DNA from: Pseudomonas sp. Bout1
GTDB taxonomy: Bacteria > Pseudomonadota > Gammaproteobacteria > Pseudomonadales > Pseudomonadaceae
NCBI RefSeq assembly: GCF_034314165.1
Contig: NZ_JAVIWK010000001.1
Location: 4,231,001-4,295,000, forward strand
DNA: 64,000 nucleotides
Direction of reading: 5' to 3'
Positions within the stretch are counted from its first letter, which is position 1; each line of letters begins with the position of its first letter. Below, in pieces: positions 9,765 to 17,658 of this stretch. The notes under the pieces were generated by a model. The model was not told the origin of the DNA, ran no database searches, and was given only the letters and a program-made list of their open reading frames with translations. Position numbers and translations under genes: made by a program.

Positions 9765-10036
9765 CGTCACTGTGCTCGACAAAAAAAATGAAAATGCCCA
9801 CCGAATGCTCAACGTGAAGGTCGAACCCTGATCTGCACCGATGGACTGAGATTCGTGGGAGGAGGCCCTTGGGGTCAATTCGTAAAAGCCGGCCTATTGG
9901 GTAGGGAGAACCTACGCAGCGTCACCGTTCCCTGGGTGGCGACTGGACTGTCAAAACAGCTTGACTCGTATTGGTGCGACGCCGTGTGCGCAATGCAACC
10001 AGCGCCATCTTTTGGTGCAATGCGAACACAACCCTC

Positions 10037-10123
10037 TGTAGGAGCTGGCTTGCCAGCGATGGCATCGCCTCGGTGTATCTGCAAGCCCCAGGTGCCCGCA
10101 TCGCAGGCAAGCCAGCTCCCACA
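10037..10123. repeat. REP hairpin (TGTAGGAGCTGGCTTGCC type)
   Basis: Inverted arms TGTAGGAGCTGGCTTGCC and GGCAAGCCAGCTCCCACA enclose about 50 nt. The same element recurs at 56493-56579 and, more diverged, at 45127-45214. It lies in the 380-nt gap between the LysR gene and the transporter. The rest of this gap (9765-10036) must hold the promoter of the transporter operon; it contains a GTAGG/CCTAC inverted pair at about 9900-9917, but I cannot identify a clear promoter. Confidence 0.85.
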
Positions 10124-10144
10124 GAAAAGCAGGAAAGCAGTGCC

Positions 10145-11119
10145 TCAACTCACGCTGTTGAGGGTGCGCACCGCATGGGCATCGAAAAAGCTCGGGGCGG
10201 CCATGCCCGGGATGTACTGGTCTGAAACGAACATGCGGCAACGCTCGGCAAAGGCCGACACGACACGCGACAACTGGGTATTGCTCGCGGTGGCATAGCC
10301 CAGCTGCATGGGCCGGTGCGGGCCGGACAACCGCAGGCGGATCAAACGCTTGCCATCCTGGGAAAGGTTGGCCTTGGGCCGGGCATTCGCGAAGGAATAG
10401 CCGATACCATTGGCCACCATCGAGCGCACGGTTTCCAGGTTGCTGGAGCGCATGATGATGTTCGGGGTGGTGCCCGCCTGCATAAAGAAGCTGAGGAAAT
10501 ATTCCCGGCTCCAGGGCGTGTCCAGCAGCACCACCGGGTAATCCTCAAGGTCGAGCATGCTCACTGCCGACAGGCTCGCCAGCGGATGGTATTCGCCCAC
10601 CATCACATACGGCGGCAATTGCGCCAGCGGCTGGAAGTCGATGTCGTCACTGGTCACCAGGTCGTAGGTCAGGGCGATATCGATCTCGGCGCTGCGCAGC
10701 TTTTCCAGCATTTCCTCGTGGTTGCCTTCGACTTGCGTGAGGCGTACACCTGGAAACGCGCGGCCAAAACCGAACACCAGCTCGGGGGTGATCATCGGCG
10801 CCAGCCATTCCAGGCAACCCACCCGCAACGGGCCCCGCACCGTGTTCAGCGACTCGGAGGCGATGGTGTAGAGGTTGGTCATCTGCTCCAGGATCAGCTT
10901 GGCCTCTTGCATCACCTGGCGCCCCACCGCCGTGAGGGAAATGCCCTGGGCGTGGTGGCGCACAAACAGCTGGATGCCCAGCTCGGCCTCCATGTGGGTG
11001 ATCGCCGCCGAGATAGACGGTGACGACACATGAATGCGTTCAGACGCCGCACTGATGCTGCCTGCCTCACCGGAAGCCACGAAATATTCCAGTTGGCGCT
11101 GGGTAATACGACTGAGCAT
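10145..11119 (-). CDS. LysR-family regulator of the catabolic locus
   Basis: This is a 324-aa LysR protein. The ATG at 11117-11119 has GGAGG four nt upstream, better placed than the GTG one codon earlier. The N-terminus (LSRITQRQLEYFVASGEAGSISAASERIHVSSPSIS) is a winged HTH; the remainder is an effector-binding domain. It lies between the minus-strand transporter operon and the plus-strand ridA-aroQ-monooxygenase set, the usual place for a regulator that senses the pathway's substrate. A candidate target motif is repeated at 11233 and 12245. Confidence 0.92.
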   Translation of the reverse strand: MLSRITQRQLEYFVASGEAGSISAASERIHVSSPSISAAITHMEAELGIQLFVRHHAQGISLTAVGRQVMQEAKLILEQMTNLYTIASESLNTVRGPLRVGCLEWLAPMITPELVFGFGRAFPGVRLTQVEGNHEEMLEKLRSAEIDIALTYDLVTSDDIDFQPLAQLPPYVMVGEYHPLASLSAVSMLDLEDYPVVLLDTPWSREYFLSFFMQAGTTPNIIMRSSNLETVRSMVANGIGYSFANARPKANLSQDGKRLIRLRLSGPHRPMQLGYATASNTQLSRVVSAFAERCRMFVSDQYIPGMAAPSFFDAHAVRTLNSVS

Positions 11120-11232
11120 CACGCCTCCACATCATCAATAAGCTGACGCCAAGCGGGCGTCGACGGCCTTGACGGTGACGTTGCATGGTTCATGCCGGAT
11201 GCCGTTTTGGCCTTACGCGGGCGCTCGGCTAC

Positions 11233-11252
11233 GGCGCTTCGGTTTTGCCTAA
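11233..11252 (+). promoter_or_regulatory. Copy 1 of a shared 20-bp upstream motif
   Basis: The motif GGCGCTTCGGTTTTGCCTAA lies about 85 nt upstream of the RidA-like gene. It matches copy 2 at 12245-12264 in 19 of 20 positions. Its position in the LysR/RidA divergent gap suggests a regulator-binding site, probably for the adjacent LysR protein; this is inference. Confidence 0.5.
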
Positions 11253-11336
11253 GCATTACCTCGCGCAAATGCTGGTTTCGCGCGGGCGGGGCCAATGTGA
11301 AGCTGGGTTTATTCCGCTCCCCAAGAGTTGCCAGCA

Positions 11337-11771
11337 ATGCCCACCCATACCCGTATTCGCATGTTCAACACCCGGCAGACTTACCCCAACCAGTCGCTGG
11401 ACAACGACTTGTGCCAGGCCGTGCGCGCCGGCAACACCATTTATGTGCGTGGCCAGATCGGCACGGATTTCCAAGGCAACCTGATTGGCCTGGGCGACCC
11501 ACGCGCGCAAGCCGAGCAGGCGATGAAAAACGTCAAGCAACTGCTGGAAGAAGCCGGCTCCGACCTGTCGCATATCGTAAAAACCACCACCTACCTGATC
11601 GACCCGCGCTACCGCGAACCGGTGTACCAGGAGGTCGGCAAATGGCTCAAAGGCGTGTTCCCGATCTCCACCGGCCTGGTGATTTCCGGCCTGGGCCAGC
11701 CGGAATGGTTGATGGAGATTGATGTGATTGCCGTGGTACCGGATGACTGGAACCCTGGCCAACCGGCATGA
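11337..11771 (+). CDS. RidA (YjgF/YER057c/UK114) family protein, non-canonical
   Basis: This is a 144-aa protein from the ATG at 11337; an upstream in-frame ATG at 11328 is possible. It has the Rid fold pattern: AVRAGNTIYVRGQIGTDFQG, MKNVKQLLEEAG, KTTTYLIDPRYREPVYQE and a C-terminal MEIDVIAVV strand. Canonical RidA imine deaminases have an active-site Arg in FPTRS; here the segment reads FPISTGLVI, so that Arg is missing. It therefore belongs to one of the Rid subfamilies without demonstrated imine deaminase activity. It heads a plus-strand run with the AroQ-like and monooxygenase genes. Confidence 0.88.
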   Translation: MPTHTRIRMFNTRQTYPNQSLDNDLCQAVRAGNTIYVRGQIGTDFQGNLIGLGDPRAQAEQAMKNVKQLLEEAGSDLSHIVKTTTYLIDPRYREPVYQEVGKWLKGVFPISTGLVISGLGQPEWLMEIDVIAVVPDDWNPGQPA

Positions 11772-11800
11772 GCAGGTCACCTGACGAGCAGGAGGTTCCC

Positions 11801-12244
11801 ATGCCCCGCACTGTGTACTTCCTCAACGGGCCCAACGCCAACCTGTATGGGCTGGACAAAAACGGCACCTACGGCAGCGAAAGTTTCGCCAGCATCGAGG
11901 CGCGTTGCCAGCGCCACGCGACCGAACTGGGCCTGACCCTGGAGTTTCGCCAGAGCAACCATGAAGGCGTGCTGGTGGACTGGATTCAGGAAGCCCGGCT
12001 CAACGCCCACGCGATCATCATCAACGCCGCCGGCCTGACCTACAGCTCGGTGCCGATCCTGGATGCGCTGCTCGCGTTCGACGGCCCGATCATCGAAGCG
12101 CACATGAGCAACATCTGGAAGCGCGAGCCGTTCCGGCATCACTCCTATGTGTCCAAAGCCGCCACCGGCGTGATCGCAGGCCTCGGCGCGCTGGGCTATC
12201 GGCTGGCCCTGACGGCGGTGGCCGAGCTGATGGAGGCGGATTAA
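11801..12244 (+). CDS. Type II dehydroquinase (AroQ)-like protein with altered active site
   Basis: The ATG at 11801 follows AGGAGG at 11790-11795 and gives 147 aa. The fold signature is clear: FLNGPNANLYG, QSNHEGVLVDWIQEA, EAHMSNIWKREPFRHHSY. Numbering coincides with the M. tuberculosis enzyme. Tyr24, Glu99, His101, Arg108 and Arg112 are kept, but catalytic Arg19 is Asp (LDKNGTYG) and His81 is Tyr (GLTYSS). A normal 3-dehydroquinate dehydratase is therefore doubtful; it may catalyse a related dehydration or bind a different cyclic acid. It is placed in the catabolic cluster, not near shikimate-pathway genes. Confidence 0.85.
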   Translation: MPRTVYFLNGPNANLYGLDKNGTYGSESFASIEARCQRHATELGLTLEFRQSNHEGVLVDWIQEARLNAHAIIINAAGLTYSSVPILDALLAFDGPIIEAHMSNIWKREPFRHHSYVSKAATGVIAGLGALGYRLALTAVAELMEAD

Positions 12245-12264
12245 GGCGCTTTGGTTTTGCCTAA
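12245..12264 (+). promoter_or_regulatory. Copy 2 of the shared 20-bp upstream motif
   Basis: GGCGCTTTGGTTTTGCCTAA starts right after the AroQ-like stop codon and lies about 90 nt before the monooxygenase start. The distance to the start codon matches that of copy 1, which supports a shared regulator and an independent promoter for the monooxygenase. Confidence 0.5.
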
Positions 12265-12353
12265 CCTCTACGTTCAAAAAGCATAATTTGCGGCCGGCCG
12301 GCGCTTGATCACACTGGCACCTGTCGATGGTTGCTTATCATTAGGAAGCTCAC

Positions 12354-13604
12354 ATGTCAGTTGAAACAATAAACACCCTGGTGGTCGGCGCAGGCCAGGC
12401 GGGGGTCGCCATGAGCGAGCATCTGTCACTTATGGGCGTGCCGCACATCGTGCTGGAGCGCAGCCGCATCGCCGAGCGCTGGCGGTCGGAACGCTGGGAC
12501 TCGCTGGTCGCCAATGGCCCGGCCTGGCACGACCGTTTTCCCGGTATGAAATTCGAGGGCATTTCCCCCGAGAGCTTCCCGCCGAAGGAGCGCATGGCAG
12601 CGTACTTCGAAGACTATGTAAACATGCTGAAGGCGCCGGTGCGTACCGGCGTCGAAGTGCAGCAAGTGGAGCGCCACACCGGCCGGCCCGGGTTCAAGGT
12701 GACCACCTCGGCGGGGGTGATTGAAGCGGCTAATGTGGTGGCAGCCACCGGGCCGTTTCAACGCCCGTCCATTCCGAACCTGGTGCCCAGCCAAGCCACG
12801 GTTCAACAGCTTCATTCCTCCACCTACAAAAACCCCGGCCAGTTGGCCGAGGGTGCGGTGCTGGTGGTAGGCGCAGGTGCATCAGGCTCGCAAATTGCCG
12901 AAGAACTGCAAAAAGCCGGGAAGAAAGTGTACCTCTCGGTGGGCGAACACTATCGCCCTCCCCGCGCTTACCGTGGCCGGGATTACTGCTGGTGGCTGGG
13001 TGCGTTGGGCCTGTGGGATGAGGTCAAGACCCAGCCGAAAAAGAAGCATGTGGCGTTTGCCGTCAGTGGCTATGAAGGCGGCAAGACGGTCGACTTCCGC
13101 CGCCTGGCGCACATGGGCATCACGCTGGTCGGCGTCACGCGCTCGTGGGATAACGGCGTGATGGAGTTTGAGCCGGGCCTGGCGGCCAACGTGGCAGAAG
13201 GTGACCGTGCCTACTTCGATGTGCTGCGCGATGCCGACGCCTATATCGAACAAAACGGCCTTGAGTTTGCGCCGGAGCCGCAAGCGTGGGAATTGCTGGC
13301 TGACCCGCAGTGCCTGGTGAACCCGATCATGAGCCTGGACTTGGCCGCAGCCGGCGTGACCACGATTCTGTGGGCCACCGGCTTCAGCTTCGATTTCAGC
13401 TGGTTGAAGGTGAATGCGTTTGACGAAAAAGGCGAGCCTTTCCATAAGCGCGGGATCTCGGCAGAGAGCGGGATTTACTTCTTGGGTTTGCCGAACCTGG
13501 TGAACCGTGCGTCTTCGTTTATCTATGGGGTGTGGCACGATGCGAAGTATGTGGCAGACCATATCGTCTTGCAGAACGACTACAAGGCATATCGCAAGCC
13601 TTGA
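12354..13604 (+). CDS. Flavin-containing monooxygenase family oxidoreductase
   Basis: This 416-aa protein begins with an FAD-binding Rossmann motif (TLVVGAGQAGVAMSEHL) and has a second, NAD(P)H-binding, Rossmann motif (VLVVGAGASGSQIAEEL near residue 165-180). Between them lies QLHSSTYKNP, which matches the FMO/YUCCA fingerprint region, and WATGFSFDF is the family's ATG-containing C-terminal motif. An AGGAAG ribosome site precedes the ATG. It should oxygenate N or S, or do a Baeyer-Villiger type reaction. Being in the same locus as a PhyH dioxygenase and an importer, it probably acts on the imported nitrogenous compound. Confidence 0.9.
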   Translation: MSVETINTLVVGAGQAGVAMSEHLSLMGVPHIVLERSRIAERWRSERWDSLVANGPAWHDRFPGMKFEGISPESFPPKERMAAYFEDYVNMLKAPVRTGVEVQQVERHTGRPGFKVTTSAGVIEAANVVAATGPFQRPSIPNLVPSQATVQQLHSSTYKNPGQLAEGAVLVVGAGASGSQIAEELQKAGKKVYLSVGEHYRPPRAYRGRDYCWWLGALGLWDEVKTQPKKKHVAFAVSGYEGGKTVDFRRLAHMGITLVGVTRSWDNGVMEFEPGLAANVAEGDRAYFDVLRDADAYIEQNGLEFAPEPQAWELLADPQCLVNPIMSLDLAAAGVTTILWATGFSFDFSWLKVNAFDEKGEPFHKRGISAESGIYFLGLPNLVNRASSFIYGVWHDAKYVADHIVLQNDYKAYRKP

Positions 13605-13675
13605 CTCACTGGCGCCCCTCCTGCATTCCCGGCAGACTGCCCGCATCGAGTTGAATCATTGCGGGGAACAACAGG

Positions 13676-14563
13676 ATGGATCGGCTGGCGGCTATGGAAA
13701 CCTATGTCTACGTGGTTGAGACCGGTTCTTTTTCTGCAGCGGCCAGGCGCCTGGACGTCGGGCAACCCGCCATTTCCAAAACCATCGCACAACTGGAAGA
13801 ACACCTGGGTGTGCGCCTGCTGATCCGCTCGACGCGCGGGTTGACGCCCACCGAGGCCGGCACGCTGTTTTTCGAGCACGCCAAAAAAGTCATCGAGGGC
13901 GCAAACGAAGCAGAGCTCGCCGCTCGCGGGTCGGCTGCCGGGCTCACCGGCACCTTGCGTATTTCGGCGGCGACCACGTTCGCCCGGCTGCACATTCTTA
14001 CGCACCTTGGCGAGTTCCTGGCGCTGCACCCTTTGCTGGATGTCGACCTGCGGCTGGATGACCGCTCGATGAACCTGATTGAAGAAGGCATCGACGTGGC
14101 CTTGCGCATGGGCGACCTCAGCGACTCGAACCTGACCGCGAGAAAAATCGCCCAGTGCCGACGGTTCGTGATGGCGACGCCGGCTTACTTCCAGCGGCGC
14201 GGCGTACCTGATTCACCCGCCAACCTGGTCGACCACGAAGCCGTGATCTACACACTGGGGGGCGGTGGCACCGCGTGGTCATTCAAAAAGGCGGGAGCCG
14301 AGCAGCCTGTCGTGCTGCGCGGCCGAATACGGGTGAGCGCTGCCGAGGGCGTGCGTACGGCGGTGTTGTCGAACTACTGCCTCACCGTCTCGTCAGAGTG
14401 GATGTTTACACCCGAGCTAGCGAGTGGCGAGGTGGTAGCGGTGCTTGGGGACTGGTCACTGCCCGACCTGAACCTGTGGGCGATATTCCCCACCGGCCGA
14501 ATGGCAAGCGCCAAGGCCCGTGCCTTTGTCGACTTTGTCGAGCAGTTGATGGCGCGCCGTTAA
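13676..14563 (+). CDS. LysR-family regulator
   Basis: This 295-aa LysR protein has the HTH MDRLAAMETYVYVVETGSFSAAARRLDVGQPAIS followed by a standard effector domain. It is of the DsdC/CrgA-like type frequent in Pseudomonas. It lies 71 nt downstream of the monooxygenase gene in the same direction and overlaps, end to end, the convergent peroxiredoxin-like gene by 4 nt. Whether it belongs to the catabolic locus or regulates a neighbour is not clear from the sequence. Confidence 0.9.
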   Translation: MDRLAAMETYVYVVETGSFSAAARRLDVGQPAISKTIAQLEEHLGVRLLIRSTRGLTPTEAGTLFFEHAKKVIEGANEAELAARGSAAGLTGTLRISAATTFARLHILTHLGEFLALHPLLDVDLRLDDRSMNLIEEGIDVALRMGDLSDSNLTARKIAQCRRFVMATPAYFQRRGVPDSPANLVDHEAVIYTLGGGGTAWSFKKAGAEQPVVLRGRIRVSAAEGVRTAVLSNYCLTVSSEWMFTPELASGEVVAVLGDWSLPDLNLWAIFPTGRMASAKARAFVDFVEQLMARR

Positions 14564-15216
14564 CCGCGTAGCGCGGGAAGCAGCTCGCAAGGATCCGGAC
14601 GACGGGTGTAGTCCGGGTTGACCTCAGCGTAAGTGATCACGCCGTCCTGGCCGATCACGAAACGTGCCGGCATTGGCAACACCCACGCTGGGTTGTTGTT
14701 GAAGGCCGGCAGATCGTTACCGAACGACTTGTACAGGGCCACCAGGTAGTCGGGCAACGTGAAACGCAGGCCGAAGGCATCGGCAACCTCGCTCAGGGTA
14801 TCGGACAGGATCGGGAAACTCAGCTTGTTCTCGCGCACTGATTTGCGGCTGTTCACGCCGTTCTGTGGAGAGATCGCCACCAGGCTTGCGCCCAGCTCAC
14901 GGAACGCTGGCAACGCCTCTTCCAGCGCTTGCAGTTCCATGTTGCAGTACGGGCACCACACGCCCCGGTAGAAGGTAATCACCAGCGGGCCGTTGGCCAA
15001 CAATTCCACTGAGGACACAGGGTTGCCGTCCGGGTCGTTGAGCTTGAATGCAGGGGCTTTGTCGCCGACCTTCAGCGCGCGTTCGGCCTGCCCGGTGGCG
15101 ATCAGTTCTGCAGTGGCGCGTTTCATGATCACGTGGACTTGAGGGGGCGCGTTGTAGGGCGGTTTGCCGGCCACGAAGTCAGCGTTGAAGGCATCGAGTT
15201 TTGCTTGAAGAGTCAT
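14560..15216 (-). CDS. Peroxiredoxin-like (AhpC/TSA) protein
   Basis: The ATG at 15214-15216 gives 218 aa (MTLQAKLDAFNADFVAG). The redox centre is FYRGVWCPYCNMELQALEEA, a CxxC in a thioredoxin fold, near residue 90, and a later ARFVIGQDGVITYAEVNPDY matches the peroxiredoxin-like family. It should be a cytoplasmic thiol peroxidase or disulfide reductase. The frame extends 60 codons further upstream without family similarity, so I use the internal ATG. It faces away from the MFS gene at 15525, sharing a 300-nt intergenic region. Confidence 0.9.
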   Translation of the reverse strand: MTLQAKLDAFNADFVAGKPPYNAPPQVHVIMKRATAELIATGQAERALKVGDKAPAFKLNDPDGNPVSSVELLANGPLVITFYRGVWCPYCNMELQALEEALPAFRELGASLVAISPQNGVNSRKSVRENKLSFPILSDTLSEVADAFGLRFTLPDYLVALYKSFGNDLPAFNNNPAWVLPMPARFVIGQDGVITYAEVNPDYTRRPDPCELLPALRG

Positions 15217-15404
15217 GTTCAGTTCCTGGGGTTGGACGCTTGGATATTTCGCCAGACAAGCATTCCTTTTTGCAGGACGCGGCAGTAGAGAGACCGCAAG
15301 CATAGGAATTATTCTTCGGGGGAATGCAAACTTTTCTTGCCGGTGAAAGCCAGCCCGAGCCGCTGAGAACCTCAAGCAGTGGGCACCAGGATCCAAGTCA
15401 CTTC

Positions 15405-15434
15405 TTGCAAAATAACCCGCCTCGCCTCTATATT
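15405..15434 (+). promoter_or_regulatory. Probable sigma-70 promoter for the MFS gene
   Basis: TTGCAA at 15405-15410 and TATATT at 15429-15434 are separated by 18 nt, about 90 nt upstream of the MFS start codon. The palindrome at 15437-15448 follows immediately. Confidence 0.45.
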
Positions 15435-15436
15435 AA

Positions 15437-15448
15437 AAGCAATTGCTT
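15437..15448. promoter_or_regulatory. Palindrome AAGCAATTGCTT, candidate operator
   Basis: This is a perfect 12-bp palindrome placed 2 nt after the putative -10 element and followed at 15451 by TTAATTAA, another palindrome. Such a site over the transcription start would suit a MarR/TetR/HxlR-type repressor. No such regulator is adjacent apart from HxlR at 17115, whose own candidate operator differs in sequence. Confidence 0.4.
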
Positions 15449-15524
15449 GGTTAATTAATCCCGAGCCTGACGCCCATGCCATTCGCCGGGTTCCACACCG
15501 CGAACGCATTACAAGGAATCGTTG

Positions 15525-16955
15525 ATGCACACCCAAGACAGCAGCTGGGGCGAGTTGCTCCGCGGCAAGAACGCCACCCGCTCCATCGCGCTTTCAGGCG
15601 GCATCGCGCTGTATGCCACCAACACGTACATCGCCACCACTATCCTGCCGTCGGTGGTCGCCGAGATCGGCGGCCTGGAGCTGTATGCATGGAGCACCAC
15701 GCTGTATGTGGTGGCCTCGATCCTCGGCTCGGCCCTCACCTCCAAGCTGCTGCAACGCACCGGTCCACGGCTGGCATATGCGCTCGCAACAATGGTGTTC
15801 ATGGTTGGCGTGTTGATTTGCGCCCTGGCGCCGAGCATGCCGGTGATGCTGGCCGGGCGCTTCATTCAGGGCCTGGGCGGCGGGATGTTGCTGGCGTTGT
15901 GTTATTCGATGATCCAGTTGGTCTTTGAAGAACGCCTGTGGCCGCGTGCAATGGCGCTGGTGTCCGGGATGTGGGGCGTCGCGACGCTGGTCGGGCCCGC
16001 AGTGGGTGGGGTGTTCGCCGAGATGGACGCCTGGCGTTTCGCCTTCGGTGCGATGGTGCCGGTGAGCCTGGCGTACATGGTACTGACCAGCCGCGCGTTG
16101 CCCCCACGCGACACCGCCGCGGCCTCGACCGCCCGTTTGCCGGTGCCACAGTTGGTGCTGTTGGCCGGCGCGGTGTTGGCGGTGTGCGCGGGCAGCGTCT
16201 CGCCGCTGCCGAGCTGGAACCTGCTGGGCATCGCGACCTGTGCCGTGCTGGTGTGGCTGCTGATCCGCAAGGAATCCAACGCCACAATCCGTCTTTTGCC
16301 CAGGGATGCGCTGAAGTTCAGCACCCCGCTCTGCGCGCTGTATGCGACCACCTGTTTGTTGATAATTGGCATGAGCAGCGAGATTTTCATGCCGTACTTT
16401 CTGCAGCACCTGCATGGCCAGTCACCGCTGATCGCCGGCTACATGGCGGCGCTGATGGCTGCGGGTTGGACCGTATCGGAAATCCTCAGCTCGGGCTGGA
16501 CCGGCCGTGGTGCACACCGCGCCATCCTCGCGGGGCCGCTGTTTATTGTGGCCGGGTTGGTGATACTGGCAATCACTACGCCGATCGCCGGCGAGGGGGA
16601 CTGGACGCTCTTGGCGCCTATTTGCCTCGGGCTGTTCCTGGTGGGTTTCGGCATCGGCCTGGGCTGGCCGCATCTGCTGACGCGCATCCTGCAGGTGGCC
16701 TCCGAGCAGGATAAAGACACGGCGGCCTCCTCGATCACCACCCTGCAACTGTTCGCCATGGCCATGGGCGCGGCGCTGGCGGGCGTGATCTCGAACATGG
16801 CCGGTATCAACGACGTGGCGAGCAATGCCGGTATTGCCAACGCAGCGCGCTGGTTGTTCGCGTTGTTTACCCTGGCACCGGTGTTGGCCCTGGTGATGGC
16901 GCTGCGGGCAACGCGGACGCAGGCCGGCGTCGGGGAGGAACTAACGGTGTCTTGA
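15525..16955 (+). CDS. MFS multidrug-type transporter
   Basis: This is a 476-aa inner-membrane transporter. The ATG at 15525 follows AAGGAA; the TTG one codon earlier is not needed. Motif A-like and motif C-like segments are visible (GSALTSKLLQRTGPRLAYA, and AGRFIQGLGGGMLLALCYSMI, then VGPAVGGVFAE). The 14-TM DHA2/EmrB-like organisation fits the length. It is monocistronic, ended by a clear rho-independent terminator at 16992. The substrate is unknown; drug or organic-acid efflux is the general expectation. Confidence 0.9.
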   Translation: MHTQDSSWGELLRGKNATRSIALSGGIALYATNTYIATTILPSVVAEIGGLELYAWSTTLYVVASILGSALTSKLLQRTGPRLAYALATMVFMVGVLICALAPSMPVMLAGRFIQGLGGGMLLALCYSMIQLVFEERLWPRAMALVSGMWGVATLVGPAVGGVFAEMDAWRFAFGAMVPVSLAYMVLTSRALPPRDTAAASTARLPVPQLVLLAGAVLAVCAGSVSPLPSWNLLGIATCAVLVWLLIRKESNATIRLLPRDALKFSTPLCALYATTCLLIIGMSSEIFMPYFLQHLHGQSPLIAGYMAALMAAGWTVSEILSSGWTGRGAHRAILAGPLFIVAGLVILAITTPIAGEGDWTLLAPICLGLFLVGFGIGLGWPHLLTRILQVASEQDKDTAASSITTLQLFAMAMGAALAGVISNMAGINDVASNAGIANAARWLFALFTLAPVLALVMALRATRTQAGVGEELTVS

Positions 16956-16991
16956 GACTGACACTGCGCTGGCACCTCACGCTCCCTTCTG

Positions 16992-17021
16992 AAAAAAGCC
17001 CTGAATGCCAGGGCTTTTTTT
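16992..17021 (+). terminator. Rho-independent terminator after the MFS gene
   Basis: A stem AGCCCTG / CAGGGCT with a 5-nt loop is flanked by an A-run on the left and seven T on the right. The A-run means it can also work on the opposite strand. Confidence 0.85.
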
Positions 17022-17071
17022 GCGTCTGCACTATTTTCTTCAAGTCACTTTCATTATGAAACTCACTGTGC

Positions 17072-17091
17072 AATATTACTCTCGTAATATT
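17072..17091. promoter_or_regulatory. Palindromic operator upstream of hxlR-type gene
   Basis: AATATTAC and GTAATATT form a perfect 8-bp inverted repeat around TCTC, 23 nt before the HxlR-family start codon. HxlR dimers bind inverted repeats of this kind, so autoregulation of the regulator and the HlyD-EmrB efflux genes is likely. Confidence 0.65.
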
Positions 17092-17114
17092 TAGCAACAG
17101 ATTTGGAGAGCATC

Positions 17115-17636
17115 ATGAAAAAAGCCAGCTTCCAGCCCATGCCCTGCCCGGTCGCCCGTGCCCTGGAGCACATCGGTGATGGCTGGAGCCTGTTGATCCT
17201 GCGGGATGCGTTCTACGGGCTGCGCCGTTTCGATGAATTCCTGACCAGCCTGGGGATCGCCTCAAACACCCTGACCCGCCGCCTGAACACGCTGGTGGCC
17301 AGCGGTTTGCTGGAGCGGCGCCCGTACCAGGACAACCCGCCGCGTCACGAATACCACCTGACCGAAGCCGGCCGCGACTTGCGCCAGGTCATCCTCACGC
17401 TGATGGCCTGGGGTGCGCGGCATGCCGGGGGCTCGACCAAGGTGTTTCTCGCCGACGAAGCCACCGGGCGCCCGGTGGTACTGGGCTTGATGGACGCCAA
17501 CACCGGCAAGCCCATCACCCGCGATAGCCACCGTGTACATGTCGCTGCCGATGCCGAACCGTTGACCCTGTGGCGCGCGCGAACCGGCCGCGCCTACGCC
17601 GAAAAAGACCAACTGGTCAGCCCCTTCCCCCACTAA
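17115..17636 (+). CDS. HxlR-family transcriptional regulator
   Basis: This 173-aa protein starts at the ATG 17115 (a TTG four codons earlier is also in frame). The winged HTH typical of HxlR is evident: CPVARALEHIGDGWSLLILRD, followed by RFDEFLTSLGIASNTLTRRLN and LLERRPYQDNPPRHEYHLTEAG. The family senses small molecules or redox state, often through the Cys near the N-terminus (here PMPCPVA). A C-terminal extension of ~60 residues is unusual compared with the ~110-aa core. It is 22 nt upstream of the HlyD gene and probably co-transcribed with it. Confidence 0.93.
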   Translation: MKKASFQPMPCPVARALEHIGDGWSLLILRDAFYGLRRFDEFLTSLGIASNTLTRRLNTLVASGLLERRPYQDNPPRHEYHLTEAGRDLRQVILTLMAWGARHAGGSTKVFLADEATGRPVVLGLMDANTGKPITRDSHRVHVAADAEPLTLWRARTGRAYAEKDQLVSPFPH

Positions 17637-17658
17637 GACTCAATGAGGTCATTTCGCC

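Noticed and set aside
11801-12244. Housekeeping aroQ of the shikimate pathway
   Set aside because: Catalytic Arg and His are changed and the context is catabolic, so I do not assign the symbol aroQ.
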